Positions 1-9,362 are shown, counted from the first letter of the stretch. The stretch is 64,000 nucleotides of DNA from Urechidicola croceus (GCA_905181865.1 CAJIZG010000003.1:389001-453000), one strand, 5' to 3'. Notes: a model not told the origin generated them from the sequence alone. Made by a program: numbers and translations.

Positions 1-1092
1 CTTTAGCAGTTTTTTAGTACGCGCCAATAAATTCAGGGCGTCTGCGTCCAAAACCAAAGGCACCGTATTCTCCTCCAATAACTTTGTAAACCCTCGCAAT
101 GTTTTTTCTGAAGTCCCCATTCCAGGTCCAATACCAATTACGGTAGGTTTGGTCTTGTAATTAAAAAAGTGAAGTTCTTTTTCTGCATCAACTTCTACCA
201 TAACTTCAGGTATCGAAACCTGTAGGATTTGATAACCACTTTTAGGAACATAAGCAGTTACCAATCCGCTTCCCGATTTTAAAGCCGCTTTCGATGCCAA
301 AGCAATAGCTCCAATCTTTCCAAAGCTTCCACCAATCATTAGCGCACGACCATAGGAGCCTTTGTGTGAAAATTTAGTTCTTCGCTTATAAATTGATTGA
401 ATATAATCCTTTTCAATCGTTGAATATAGACCTGAAACTGAATTAATATACTCGCTATCGAGTCCAATATTTAACACTTCCCAAGTCGTAATATATTTTT
501 GATTATCGGGTAGTAAAAAAGCTAATTTAGGTTGCTGAAACGTTAATGTATGCGATGCCTCAATGATAGCCGCTTTCTTTAAATTCGCTCTATCTACAAA
601 TAAACCAGACGGAATATCAATAGCAATTATATAATTCTTCGATTTATTTATATGTAAAATTAATTTGGCCGCAAATCCTTCAACTGCCCGCTTCAGTCCT
701 ATACCAAAAATTGCATCTACAACAATAGCATCCTTTCCTATTTCTGGGAAATCTGCTGATTGTTGTATTAATTTTGGTGATTCCCCACTTTTTAAAAGTC
801 TGTTATAATTAATATCAAATTCTTCCGACCAATTATTTGAAAAATTCACAACATAACAAATTACTTTATAGCCATTTTCAATCAAATGACGAGCAATGAC
901 TAATCCATCACCTCCATTATTACCTACTCCACAGAAAATAATTATTTTCGAAGAACTATATTGAAATTTATTAATAATCCATTCAAAACATTTAATTGCA
1001 GCCCGCTCCATTAGTTCGACTGAAGTAATCTTTTGATTTTTCAACGTTGCCCTATCCGCATTGTATATGTCTTGAGAAGATAAAATTTTCAT
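1..1092 (-). CDS. nnr: Bifunctional NAD(P)H-hydrate epimerase / ADP-dependent dehydratase (3' end outside window)
   Basis: The reading frame opens at an ATG at 1092 and stays open to the window edge, giving 364 visible residues without a stop. The N-terminal half is YjeF_N-like (start MKILSSQDIYNADRAT, then the glycine-rich GVGNNGGDGLVIARHL epimerase motif). The second half is the carbohydrate-kinase-like dehydratase domain (HKGSYGRALMIGGSFGKIGA, and IGIGPGMGT near the edge). Such fusions repair hydrated NADH and NADPH in the cytoplasm by epimerising NAD(P)HX and dehydrating it with ADP. The C-terminal part with the conserved dehydratase aspartate lies outside the window. A terminator hairpin separates it from accA, so it is probably its own unit. 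Confidence 0.93.
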   Translation of the reverse strand, partial: MKILSSQDIYNADRATLKNQKITSVELMERAAIKCFEWIINKFQYSSSKIIIFCGVGNNGGDGLVIARHLIENGYKVICYVVNFSNNWSEEFDINYNRLLKSGESPKLIQQSADFPEIGKDAIVVDAIFGIGLKRAVEGFAAKLILHINKSKNYIIAIDIPSGLFVDRANLKKAAIIEASHTLTFQQPKLAFLLPDNQKYITTWEVLNIGLDSEYINSVSGLYSTIEKDYIQSIYKRRTKFSHKGSYGRALMIGGSFGKIGAIALASKAALKSGSGLVTAYVPKSGYQILQVSIPEVMVEVDAEKELHFFNYKTKPTVIGIGPGMGTSEKTLRGFTKLLEENTVPLVLDADALNLLARTKKLLK

Positions 1093-1107
1093 AACACAAA
1101 TACTTAT

Positions 1108-1134
1108 AAAAAAACCTCTCAAATGAGAGGTTTT
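1108..1134 (-). terminator. Rho-independent terminator of the tgt-accA operon
   Basis: A perfect 10-bp stem AAAACCTCTC / GAGAGGTTTT with a 4-nt loop lies 11 bp after the accA stop. On the minus strand it runs into a T-rich tract, as expected for an intrinsic terminator. Confidence 0.85.
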
Positions 1135-1144
1135 GCAAAATAAA

Positions 1145-2098
1145 TTATTCTTTATAGTCGCCCATATTGGCGTATTTCTCCATCCGATTTTCTACCAACT
1201 TATCCAGCGATAATCTTTTCAAATCTTTAAATGTTTTTAGTATGGAACTTTCTACCAACTTAAACGCTTCCTCTCTGTTATAATGAGCTCCTCCAACAGG
1301 CTCTTTTACAATAGTATCAATAACTTTTAATTTCTTACTATCCTTAGCCGTTAATTTTAAAGCTTCTGCAGCCTGCTCCTTATACTCCCAACTACGCCAA
1401 AGAATTGACGAACAGTTTTCTGGAGAAATCACAGAATACCAAGCATTCTCAAGCATTAAAATACGGTCTCCAACACCAATCCCCAAAGCGCCACCAGATG
1501 CTCCTTCACCAATAACCACACAAATTATAGGTGTTTTTAAACGTGTCATTTCTAATATATTCCTTGCAATAGCCTCTCCTTGTCCGCGTTCTTCAGCCTC
1601 TAACCCAGGGTACGCACCTGGAGTATCAATTAAAGTAACTACAGGAATTCCAAATTTCTCAGCCATCTTCATCAATCGAAGTGCCTTTCTATACCCTTCA
1701 GGATTCGGCATTCCAAAATTTCTAAACTGACGCGTTTTGGTATTATATCCTTTTTGCTGACCAATGAACATAAAACTTTGATCGCCAATTTTACCAAGAC
1801 CACCAACCATTGCCTTATCATCCTTTACCGTTCTATCTCCATGCAGTTCCATAAAAGAATCCCCCGCCAAAGCAGTAATGTAATCCATCGTATAAGGTCT
1901 ATTTGGATGTCTTGACAATTGAACGCGCTGCCAAGCCGTTAAGTCCTTGTATATATCAACACGCATCTTGTCCAATTTTTCCTGAAGATTCACACATGTC
2001 TCAGAAACATCCACATCACTTTCTTTACCAATCAATGTGCATTTTTTAAGTTGCTCTTCTAGCTCTTTAATCGGAAGTTCGAAATCTAAATATTCCAT
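1145..2098 (-). CDS. accA: Acetyl-CoA carboxylase carboxyltransferase subunit alpha
   Basis: This is a full-length AccA of 317 residues, the usual size. It works with AccD to transfer the carboxyl group from carboxybiotin to acetyl-CoA, the first committed step of fatty-acid synthesis. Family signatures are clear: [32 protein letters not shown] and the oxyanion-forming [12 protein letters not shown]. The start ATG at 2098 gives the typical N-terminus [17 protein letters not shown]. It is the last gene of a tight minus-strand group (tgt, LptF/G permease, EamA transporter, accA) and is followed by a hairpin terminator. Nothing is unusual. Confidence 0.97.
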   Translation of the reverse strand: MEYLDFELPIKELEEQLKKCTLIGKESDVDVSETCVNLQEKLDKMRVDIYKDLTAWQRVQLSRHPNRPYTMDYITALAGDSFMELHGDRTVKDDKAMVGGLGKIGDQSFMFIGQQKGYNTKTRQFRNFGMPNPEGYRKALRLMKMAEKFGIPVVTLIDTPGAYPGLEAEERGQGEAIARNILEMTRLKTPIICVVIGEGASGGALGIGVGDRILMLENAWYSVISPENCSSILWRSWEYKEQAAEALKLTAKDSKKLKVIDTIVKEPVGGAHYNREEAFKLVESSILKTFKDLKRLSLDKLVENRMEKYANMGDYKE

Positions 2099-2159
2099 TT
2101 TATTTTAGTTGATATTTAATTACAAATATAACAAGTTAATGTTATTCTAATAATAATTC

Positions 2160-3059
2160 TTATTTTTTTTGAAAACGATTTATAAGCATTTCTCTATTTT
2201 TAAAAATAGCATTCAAGAGTACAGACAGTAAAATAATTAGAGTTCCTAAATAAAACTCAAATCCCATTCTTTCCTTTTCTCCAAATACTATTAAAGCTAA
2301 TATAATACCATAAACTGGCTCTAAATTAATACTCAACATTACAGTATAAGGACTTAACACTTTCATTACTTTCAGAGACATCGTAAAAGCATATGCTGTA
2401 CAAATACTCGCTAAAATTATCAGGTAGGTCCAATCTGAACCTGACAAGATAAAAAAGTTATGATTAAATTTACCGGTGACAAATAAAACAATAGTTATAA
2501 ACATCATTCCAAATAATAATTGATAAAATGATATAATTTCTGGATTACTTTTGCGCACATACAGTCCATTAGCCACAGAAAAAATTGCAGATAATAATGA
2601 AGAAATAAGACCATAGATTATTCCCGCTAAGTAATTTCCTTCCACTTGAAGGATCACGTATAAACCAATGACTACTAGTGATCCCAGAAATAATTCTAAT
2701 TTACTAACTCTACGCTTGAAAAAAATTGGTTCTATAAGTGATGTAAAAAAAGCACCTGTACTCATTGCCATTAATGCTACCGAAACATTGGAAGCCTTAA
2801 CCGCTGAAAAAAAGGTTAGCCAGTGCAGTGCAATAATAGTACCTCCTAAAACAAATTTTAACAAGGTCTTTCGATCTACATAAATAGGTTTCTTTTTAAA
2901 AAATAAAAAAATAGCTACAAACAAACTTGCTAGAAGCATTCTATACCAAACTAATGACATCGCTTCTATGGAAATTAAAGCACCTAAGATGGCGGTAAAT
3001 CCCCAAATGAAAATTAAAAGATGTAACTGGATATAGTTTTTTAACTTACTTTCTAGCAT
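2160..3059 (-). CDS. EamA/DMT-family inner-membrane transporter
   Basis: The protein has 299 residues and about ten hydrophobic segments arranged as two EamA halves. The N-terminal sequence IHLL-type 'LHLLIFIWGFTAILGALIS' and the 'ALMAMSTGAFFTSLIEPIFF' segment are typical of drug/metabolite transporters. A lysine/arginine-rich tail ends the protein. The gene overlaps the LptF/G permease gene by 14 bp, so it is translationally coupled within the housekeeping operon. The substrate cannot be told from sequence; members export amino acids, nucleotides or other small metabolites. Confidence 0.88.
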   Translation of the reverse strand: MLESKLKNYIQLHLLIFIWGFTAILGALISIEAMSLVWYRMLLASLFVAIFLFFKKKPIYVDRKTLLKFVLGGTIIALHWLTFFSAVKASNVSVALMAMSTGAFFTSLIEPIFFKRRVSKLELFLGSLVVIGLYVILQVEGNYLAGIIYGLISSLLSAIFSVANGLYVRKSNPEIISFYQLLFGMMFITIVLFVTGKFNHNFFILSGSDWTYLIILASICTAYAFTMSLKVMKVLSPYTVMLSINLEPVYGIILALIVFGEKERMGFEFYLGTLIILLSVLLNAIFKNREMLINRFQKK

Positions 3060-4131
3060 TTAGATACAAATAGATGGCGAGTACTCCAAATACAACATTG
3101 GGCAAACATACTAAGAATAAAGGGCTCGAATCTGGAGAACCACCCAGCACCTCAACAATCTTTAGCATAAACACATAAATGAACATTAATGAGATTCCAA
3201 TTGTTAAATTCATTCCAATCCCTCCTCTTCTCTTTACAGATCCCAGTGTCACTGCAATAAATGTCAAAATATAAGATGATAAAGGCAAACTTGTACGTTT
3301 GTACAACTCAACCAAATACGTATTGAGATTTCCTCTCCCTCTTTCTCTCGATTTGGCTATATATTTAATCAAAGCAGGTGTTTTCATTTCCTGAGCAAAT
3401 GACTTTACATGTAGTAAATCTTTCGGTTTAAAACTGAATACAGTGTCTAGTATACGTCCATGTTCTATTGAATCTCCATCACTAAGTAGAAGTCTTTTAT
3501 AATAATTAAGCAATTTAAAGGTACTATCCTTTGGATCGTATTTAATGGTAGATGCCGTAAATCTTTCTTTTAAATTAATGCCATCATAGCGTTCATAAGA
3601 AAAATCAGAACCATTATTTGTATTCAAACTAAAATGCCGAACATATATATATTCATTACTACTAATTTGAAGGTTAATGTCGTTTACATTCTTTAAATCA
3701 ATTGGTATGTATTTTATATACTTATTGGTAAATTCCGTAAATACTTTACTGCTTTGAGGAACAATAAAATGATTTAAAAATAACGAAAAAATGGTTACAA
3801 TAGTTGCCCCTAAAATATAAGGCTTTAAAAAACGAGTAAACGAAATTTTGGCATTGTGTATGGCAATAATCTCCGTATTCCCTGCCAACTTTGAGGTAAA
3901 AAATAATACTGAAATAAATAACGCCAGTGGTAACACCATATTACCAATATTCACGATAAAATTAACATAGTAATCTTGAATAATATCAACTACCGTTAAT
4001 TCTGGATCACGTAAAAATTTATCTATTTTTTCAGAAATATCAACAGCAATAATTACCGGTATTAATATCAACAGCACAAAAACAAAAGATCCTAAGTACT
4101 TTTTTAATATGTATTTATCAAGTATTCTCAA
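3046..4131 (-). CDS. LptF/LptG-family permease (YjgP/YjgQ)
   Basis: The protein has 361 residues: three N-terminal membrane segments (the first in ILDKYILKKYLGSFVFVLLI), a long periplasmic beta-jellyroll-like stretch (about residues 110-270) and three C-terminal membrane segments. This is the layout of LptF/LptG, which with the LptB ATPase extract lipopolysaccharide from the inner membrane. Bacteroidetes often carry this permease next to tgt, as here, with only 3 bp between the genes. I cannot decide between LptF and LptG. Confidence 0.88.
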   Translation of the reverse strand: MRILDKYILKKYLGSFVFVLLILIPVIIAVDISEKIDKFLRDPELTVVDIIQDYYVNFIVNIGNMVLPLALFISVLFFTSKLAGNTEIIAIHNAKISFTRFLKPYILGATIVTIFSLFLNHFIVPQSSKVFTEFTNKYIKYIPIDLKNVNDINLQISSNEYIYVRHFSLNTNNGSDFSYERYDGINLKERFTASTIKYDPKDSTFKLLNYYKRLLLSDGDSIEHGRILDTVFSFKPKDLLHVKSFAQEMKTPALIKYIAKSRERGRGNLNTYLVELYKRTSLPLSSYILTFIAVTLGSVKRRGGIGMNLTIGISLMFIYVFMLKIVEVLGGSPDSSPLFLVCLPNVVFGVLAIYLYLNARK

Positions 4132-4134
4132 ATC

Positions 4135-5265
4135 TTACAATCTGTTATTCATTTGTTGTACCATTTTATTCTTCCATTCTGTGAAGTCACCGGCTAATAT
4201 ATGCTTTCTTGCTTGACGAACCAACCACAAATAAAAACCTAAATTATGAATTGAAGCAATCTGTTTACCTAACAATTCTTTCGCAATAAATAAATGACGT
4301 AAATAAGCCTTAGAATAATACGTGTCTACTTCTGTAATTCCCATTTCGTCAATAGGAGAGAAGTCATCTTCCCATTTTTTATTCTTAATGTTTATACTAC
4401 CATAGGCCGTAAATAGCATTCCATTACGAGCATTTCTTGTAGGCATAACACAGTCAAACATATCTACTCCTAACGCTATGTTTTCCAAAATATTGATTGG
4501 AGTTCCAACTCCCATTAGATATCGCGGTTTATCTTCTGGCAAAATACTACAAACAACATCTGTCATTTCGTACATTTCTTCCGCTGGTTCTCCAACAGAT
4601 AACCCTCCAATGGCATTAGCTTCTGCACCAACAGAAGCAATAAATTCAGCTGATTCCTTTCTTAAATCCTTATAAGTACTCCCTTGTACAATTGGAAAAA
4701 ATGTTTGACTATAGTCGTATGTATATGGTGTTTTTTCTAAATGAGTAATACATCGTTTCAACCATCTATGCGTCATATGCATAGAACGTTTAGCATACTT
4801 ATAATCGCAGGGATATGGAGTGCATTCATCGAATGCCATAATAATATCAGCTCCAATATCACGCTGAACTTCCATTACATTCTCCGGTGAAAAAAAATGA
4901 TAAGAGCCGTCAATATGACTTTTGAATTTAACCCCTTCTTCTTTTATTTTTCGACGACCCGATAGTGAATAAACTTGGTAACCGCCACTATCTGTCAAAA
5001 TAGGTCGATCCCAATTCATGAATTTATGTAATCCCCCTGCTTTTTTTAAAATTGGAATCTTCGGCCTTAAGTATAAATGATAGGTGTTTCCAAGAATAAT
5101 ATCAGGATTTATCTGCTCTTTCAATTCTGTTTGATGCACACCTTTTACGGTGCCAACTGTACCTACTGGCATAAAAATAGGGGTTTCTATTTTTCCATGA
5201 TCCGTAGTTATTTCCCCTGCCCTTGCCTTACTTTGGAGGTCTTTTCCTTTTAGTTCAAATTTCAT
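4135..5265 (-). CDS. tgt: Queuine tRNA-ribosyltransferase (tRNA-guanine transglycosylase)
   Basis: Tgt exchanges guanine 34 of tRNAs with GUN anticodons for the queuosine precursor preQ1. The 376-residue protein shows DSGGYQVYSLSGRRKI, MAFDECTPYP and the nucleophile region GVDMFDCVMPTRNARNG. The C-terminal stretch that binds zinc through three cysteines in E. coli reads EVDTYYSKAYLRHLF here, so these cysteines are absent. From memory, Bacteroidetes Tgt proteins commonly show this change, and the gene looks functional. It heads the minus-strand operon with the LptF/G permease, the transporter and accA. Confidence 0.96.
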   Translation of the reverse strand: MKFELKGKDLQSKARAGEITTDHGKIETPIFMPVGTVGTVKGVHQTELKEQINPDIILGNTYHLYLRPKIPILKKAGGLHKFMNWDRPILTDSGGYQVYSLSGRRKIKEEGVKFKSHIDGSYHFFSPENVMEVQRDIGADIIMAFDECTPYPCDYKYAKRSMHMTHRWLKRCITHLEKTPYTYDYSQTFFPIVQGSTYKDLRKESAEFIASVGAEANAIGGLSVGEPAEEMYEMTDVVCSILPEDKPRYLMGVGTPINILENIALGVDMFDCVMPTRNARNGMLFTAYGSINIKNKKWEDDFSPIDEMGITEVDTYYSKAYLRHLFIAKELLGKQIASIHNLGFYLWLVRQARKHILAGDFTEWKNKMVQQMNNRL

Positions 5266-5300
5266 CGATGCAAAGATAAAGAATTGTACCCTTACTACTT

Positions 5301-5327
5301 AAAAAAAGCCTTCTTAAAAAGAAGGCT
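5301..5327 (-). terminator. Rho-independent terminator after the MBL-rhodanese gene
   Basis: A perfect 9-bp stem AGCCTTCTT / AAGAAGGCT with a 3-nt loop lies 20 bp after the stop at 5348. On the minus strand it is followed by a run of T. It separates the sulfur operon from tgt. Confidence 0.85.
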
Positions 5328-5347
5328 AAAATTTTATTTTAAATAAA

Positions 5348-6757
5348 TTAACTAAGCGAAGAAGGACAGACATATTCTGTCATTTCAATTCCAATAGTTC
5401 GCATGGCATCGAGGCCTCCTGCCACATCAACAAAATTATGAATTCCTCTACTTTTTAAAATTGAAGCCGCAACGACGGATCTATACCCCGCTTGACAATG
5501 AATAAAAAAAGTATTTTCGGCTGGATAATCAGATAAGTGCTCATTGATTTTATTTAAAGGAGAGTTATTAGCATTTTTTGCATGTTCTGCTAAAAATTCC
5601 CCTTCCTTTCTCACATCAAAAATGGCTAATTCTGGATGTATTCGTTTCTTAAATTCCTTTACAGAAATAGAAGAAACAGTGTCATACTCTTTAGATGCCG
5701 ATTTCCAATTAGAGAATCCTCCTTTCAAATAGCCTATAGTATTATCAAAACCAACACGAGACAATCTAGTTATGGTTTCTAATTCTTTTCCTTCGGGCAC
5801 TACGAGCAAGATTGGTTGACTGACATCTGCAATTAGCGTGCCAACTAACGGAGCAAAGCCTCCACTTAAACCAATAAAGATCGATCTTGGTATATGCCCT
5901 TTTACATATTCATTTTGATGTCGAACGTCTAAAATAATAGCGCCCGATTCATTCACCAATCTCTCAAATTCTGATGGATTCAATGCTCGATCACCTCTAT
6001 CTAACACCTCACCAATATCTGCATAACCTTCTTTATTCAGTTTAACATTCATCGGAAAATATTTAGGTGGTGTTAATAACCCTGCTGTTACTTCTTCAAT
6101 AAACTCTTCCTTTGTCATACGCTCTCGCAAAGCATAATTTGTCTTTTTTTGATTTCCTAAAGAGTCTAATGTTTCTTTCATCATATTTTTCCCACAAGCC
6201 GAGCCCGCTCCATGTGCTGGATATACTATTATATTATCAGATAAGGGTATAATTTTATTTCTTAAACTATCATATAAAATTCCTGCTAACTCCTCTTGTG
6301 TCATATTTGCCCCCTTTTGTGCTAAATCAGGTCTCCCAACATCACCCAAAAATAAAGTGTCTCCACTAAAAAGCGCATAATCTTCTCCTTTTTCATTGCG
6401 CAATAAATAGGAAGTGCTCTCCAGCGTATGACCAGGGGTATGCAATGCTACAATGGTTATATCTCCGAGTCTAAACTCTTGAGTATCTTTTGCTATTAAG
6501 GCTTCAAACGTAGGACTTGCCGTTGGGCCATATACAATAGTTGCCCCTGTCTCTTTAGCCAAAGTAACATGACCACTCACAAAATCTGCATGAAAGTGGG
6601 TTTCAAAAACATACTTTATAATCGCAATATCTTTTTTTGCCCTTTCTAAGTAAGGGCTTACTTCTCGTAATGGATCTATAATTGCAACTTCCCCATTACT
6701 TTCAATATAATAGGCTCCTTGCGCTAAACAACCTGTATAAATTTGTTCAATTTTCAT
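5348..6757 (-). CDS. MBL-fold hydrolase fused to two rhodanese domains (persulfide dioxygenase-like)
   Basis: The 469-residue protein starts with a metallo-beta-lactamase domain carrying the metal motif H54-x-H56-x-D58 and H63 (THFHADFVSGH), then HTPGHT and SGDTLF. Two rhodanese domains follow. The first lacks the active cysteine (LLVVPEGKE) and is probably structural. The second has Cys421 in HCQAGYRS. Proteins of this build are related to ETHE1 persulfide dioxygenases, which oxidise glutathione persulfide to sulfite. The gene is 47 bp downstream of a TauE/SafE sulfite-exporter-like gene, which fits a route of persulfide to sulfite to export (inference). Confidence 0.9.
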   Translation of the reverse strand: MKIEQIYTGCLAQGAYYIESNGEVAIIDPLREVSPYLERAKKDIAIIKYVFETHFHADFVSGHVTLAKETGATIVYGPTASPTFEALIAKDTQEFRLGDITIVALHTPGHTLESTSYLLRNEKGEDYALFSGDTLFLGDVGRPDLAQKGANMTQEELAGILYDSLRNKIIPLSDNIIVYPAHGAGSACGKNMMKETLDSLGNQKKTNYALRERMTKEEFIEEVTAGLLTPPKYFPMNVKLNKEGYADIGEVLDRGDRALNPSEFERLVNESGAIILDVRHQNEYVKGHIPRSIFIGLSGGFAPLVGTLIADVSQPILLVVPEGKELETITRLSRVGFDNTIGYLKGGFSNWKSASKEYDTVSSISVKEFKKRIHPELAIFDVRKEGEFLAEHAKNANNSPLNKINEHLSDYPAENTFFIHCQAGYRSVVAASILKSRGIHNFVDVAGGLDAMRTIGIEMTEYVCPSSLS

Positions 6758-6804
6758 GCTTAAAATATTTGATTCAACTTATATAAATCTTAACATACTT
6801 AAGA

Positions 6805-7611
6805 TTATCTTCTAAATTCATTTATTAGTATGTAAATCCCCATAACTAGCACAAACCAACCAAAGAATTTCTTTAACTTTTTCCCTTTTACAAAATTTCC
6901 CAAATAGACTCCTATAAACATTCCAACTATTGAAAAACTAGTAAACACCAACAAGAAACTCCAATCAATTTGCAAATTTTGAACATCCCCTAAAAATCCA
7001 ATTAAAGATTTGATTGCGATGATTAACAATGACGTTGCCACTGCTCTTTTCATAGATAGTTTTGCCAATACTACTAAGGCTGGGATTATCAAAAATCCTC
7101 CACCAGCACCGACTATTCCTGTTATAAAACCGATCACTATTCCTTCTAATAGGATCATTGGAATATTATATGAAACCAGCACATCCTTTGCTTCTTCACA
7201 ATGCTCACATTTACCTTTAATCATGGAATACGAGGAGAAAATCATGATGAAGGCAAACAATAGCATAATGGCTACATCTTTATTCAAAACAAAATTACCA
7301 ATACTTAAAATATCTTCTGGAATTATAGGGACAATGTATTTTCGAGTAATATAAACAGTCATAAAAGCAGGTAGTGCAAAAAGTACGGTAGTCTTAAAGT
7401 CAACCAGTTTCTTCTTTACATTTTGAATTGCCCCAACCAACGAAGAACTACCAACCACAAAAAGGGAATAGGCTGTTGCTGTGACTGGAGAAAAATGAAA
7501 TAAATACACCAATACTGGAACCGTTAAAATAGATCCTCCTCCTCCGATAAGGCCTAAAGTGACTCCTATTAAAAGAGCACCAACAAATCCAAATATTTCA
7601 ATTACCTCCAT
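6805..7611 (-). CDS. TauE/SafE-family sulfite/organosulfonate exporter
   Basis: The 268-residue membrane protein has about eight hydrophobic segments and the two TauE repeat signatures, GVTLGLIGGGGSILTVPVLV near the N-terminus and GFITGIVGAGGGFLIIPALV in the second half. The family moves sulfite, sulfoacetate or related anions across the inner membrane. It is transcribed with the downstream MBL-rhodanese gene. A 14-bp palindrome lies 49 bp before the start codon and may be its operator. Confidence 0.9.
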   Translation of the reverse strand: MEVIEIFGFVGALLIGVTLGLIGGGGSILTVPVLVYLFHFSPVTATAYSLFVVGSSSLVGAIQNVKKKLVDFKTTVLFALPAFMTVYITRKYIVPIIPEDILSIGNFVLNKDVAIMLLFAFIMIFSSYSMIKGKCEHCEEAKDVLVSYNIPMILLEGIVIGFITGIVGAGGGFLIIPALVVLAKLSMKRAVATSLLIIAIKSLIGFLGDVQNLQIDWSFLLVFTSFSIVGMFIGVYLGNFVKGKKLKKFFGWFVLVMGIYILINEFRR

Positions 7612-7659
7612 TTAAAATAAAACTTTAAACAAAGAAACGGGGAAAAGACAAACTATGCA

Positions 7660-7673
7660 GTAACAATTGTTAC
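7660..7673. promoter_or_regulatory. Palindromic operator candidate of the Crp/Fnr regulator
   Basis: GTAACAATTGTTAC is a perfect 14-bp palindrome, 49 bp upstream of the TauE start and just after the Crp/Fnr gene. A 12/14 match lies 48 bp upstream of the YeeE start (9349-9362). Equal spacing before both units of the same island suggests a site for the resident Crp/Fnr protein; this is inference. Confidence 0.6.
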
Positions 7674-7684
7674 TCAAAAGATAT

Positions 7685-8311
7685 CTATTTTATTCTTATT
7701 CTATTCCGTCGTAATTCTACGATATTATCTGACTCTAAAGTCTTTAATAATCGTGAAATCACCACTCTTGAAGTATGTAATTCATGGGCAATTTCTTGGT
7801 GAGTTGTATGGATGGTTTTGTCCTTTGTTACTGTTGCTTTATCTTTTAAATATTTTAATAATCGCTTATCCATATTAAAAAAAGCAATAGTATCTATAGT
7901 GTCAAGAATTTCCATAAATCTATTGTGATAACTATCAAATACAAAATTCCTCCAAGATTTGTATTTGCTAGTCCATTCTTCCATTTTTTGAATTGGAATC
8001 ATAATTAATTTAGCATCCGTTTCCGCTACCGCTTTAATCTCACTTTTTTTCTGCCCTAAACAGCAAGAAAGTGTCATTGTACAGGTATCACCTCTTTCTA
8101 AGAAATAGAGGAGCAATTCATCTCCTTCTTTATCTTCACGAAAAATTTTGATAGCACCGGAAATAAGTAATGGCATCAAATTAATATATTGTCCAACTTG
8201 AATTAATGTAGAACCCTGAGAAACTTCTTTATATACGCCCACATAATTTATTTCTTGAAGCAAAGCCTCTTCAAATAGATCTCCGTAATTCAATTTCAAT
8301 TCTTCGAGCAC
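7685..8311 (-). CDS. Crp/Fnr-family transcriptional regulator with a cysteine cluster
   Basis: The 208-residue protein has an N-terminal cyclic-nucleotide-binding-type beta-barrel (about 20-130) and a C-terminal winged helix with THQEIAHELHTSRVVISRLLKTLE, the Crp-type recognition helix. Within the barrel, Cys77, Cys83 and Cys84 (GDTCTMTLSCCLG) sit where a sensor site could be. No Fnr-type N-terminal iron-sulfur cysteines are seen. The gene lies between two sets of sulfur-handling genes, 15 bp downstream of the small YeeE protein. I infer that it senses a reactive sulfur species or redox state and controls both sets. The signal itself is unknown. Confidence 0.88.
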   Translation of the reverse strand: MLEELKLNYGDLFEEALLQEINYVGVYKEVSQGSTLIQVGQYINLMPLLISGAIKIFREDKEGDELLLYFLERGDTCTMTLSCCLGQKKSEIKAVAETDAKLIMIPIQKMEEWTSKYKSWRNFVFDSYHNRFMEILDTIDTIAFFNMDKRLLKYLKDKATVTKDKTIHTTHQEIAHELHTSRVVISRLLKTLESDNIVELRRNRIRIK

Positions 8312-8326
8312 AGCAAAAATTTTATA

Positions 8327-8740
8327 TTAATGAGGTAATTTATCTTTTAGTACTCCATATAAAAAAGTTCCAATAATTGCAGCTCCTAAAACTACTATGA
8401 CAGGCAAAAATCCTGCACCTACTAATACATACATTGGTCCCGGACAAGCACCAGCAAGCGCCCAACCTAATCCAAATAAAATTCCACCAATTATATATCT
8501 TTTAAATCCATTTTCTTTCGGTTCAATTACTATTTGCTCCCCAAAAAAAGATTTTATCTTATTTCTTTTTATTAATTGTGTTATAATGATTCCTAATAGC
8601 ACGGCAGAACCAATAATACCATACATTTTAAATGCCCTAAATTGGAACATTTCATAAATTCTAAACCAAGATGCGGCTTCAGATTTAAACAATACAATTC
8701 CGAAAAAGATCCCAACTACTAAATATATTAAACTTCTCAT
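8327..8740 (-). CDS. Small YeeE/YedE-family (DUF6691-like) membrane protein
   Basis: A 137-residue membrane protein of about four hydrophobic segments. Its core GGILFGLGWALAGACPGPMYVLVGAG contains the conserved cysteine seen in YeeE/YedE sulfur transporters, where such cysteines relay thiosulfate. It is the second half of a split pair with the upstream YeeE gene, separated by 3 bp. The pair probably forms one thiosulfate or sulfur-compound channel; the substrate is inferred from the family. Confidence 0.87.
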   Translation of the reverse strand: MRSLIYLVVGIFFGIVLFKSEAASWFRIYEMFQFRAFKMYGIIGSAVLLGIIITQLIKRNKIKSFFGEQIVIEPKENGFKRYIIGGILFGLGWALAGACPGPMYVLVGAGFLPVIVVLGAAIIGTFLYGVLKDKLPH

Positions 8741-8743
8741 ACT

Positions 8744-9301
8744 CTAAAAAATTAATGGAAATAAAACATGAACCATGATAAGTCCTCCAATAAAAAATCC
8801 TACTACCGCTATTAAAGATGGTAATTGCAAATTACTTAGCCCAGAAATAGCGTGTCCAGAAGTACAACCTCCAGCATATCTTGCTCCAAAACCAACTAAA
8901 ATTCCACCTAGAATAAGTATTGACAAAACCTTCATATCTGAAAAAATAGCATTATCAAATAACTCTAATGGTAAATATGCAGAACCAGCACTTTCAAATC
9001 CAAGTGCGTGAAGATCACTTACCGTAGTCGGATTCAATATAACAGCTTCCGATGCTGTTAAAAAATTAGCAGCAATGTAACCTCCTATCAGTACACCAAA
9101 GGCTACAATTAAATTCCAACGCTGAGCTTTCCAATCAAAATGAAAGAATGATATAGATTTTCCTGCACCCCCGATAGCACATATTGTTCTCAAATTAGAG
9201 GACATACTAAACTTCTTACCCAAGAATAAAAGCACAAACAACGTTAGAGATATTAAAGGTCCAGATACATACCATGGCCATGGTTCTAATATAATACTCA
9301 T
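8744..9301 (-). CDS. YeeE/YedE-family sulfur-compound transporter
   Basis: I place the start at the ATG at 9301, giving MSIILEPWPWYVSGPLI (about 185 residues). The frame is open to 9355, but the extra residues do not look like the family. About five membrane segments are present, with GGILVGFGARYAGGCTSGHAISG near residue 140; its cysteine is the conserved relay cysteine of the family. It begins the operon YeeE, small YeeE, Crp/Fnr. A palindrome lies 48 bp before the start. The role is uptake or exchange of thiosulfate-type sulfur (family knowledge, not proven here). Confidence 0.88.
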   Translation of the reverse strand: MSIILEPWPWYVSGPLISLTLFVLLFLGKKFSMSSNLRTICAIGGAGKSISFFHFDWKAQRWNLIVAFGVLIGGYIAANFLTASEAVILNPTTVSDLHALGFESAGSAYLPLELFDNAIFSDMKVLSILILGGILVGFGARYAGGCTSGHAISGLSNLQLPSLIAVVGFFIGGLIMVHVLFPLIF

Positions 9302-9348
9302 ATAAAATATTTTAAATGCAAATAAAGTAAAAATTTCAACTAGCCTTG

Positions 9349-9362
9349 GCGACAATTGTTAC
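9349..9362. promoter_or_regulatory. Second copy of the palindromic operator candidate
   Basis: GCGACAATTGTTAC matches 12 of 14 positions of the palindrome at 7660-7673 and sits 48 bp before the YeeE start. It also lies about 90 bp before the divergent stress-protein gene, so one bound regulator could act on both directions. Confidence 0.5.

Noticed and set aside
7010-7354. 114-codon plus-strand frame over the TauE gene
   Set aside because: It is a shadow of the membrane-protein gene on the other strand and has no family features.
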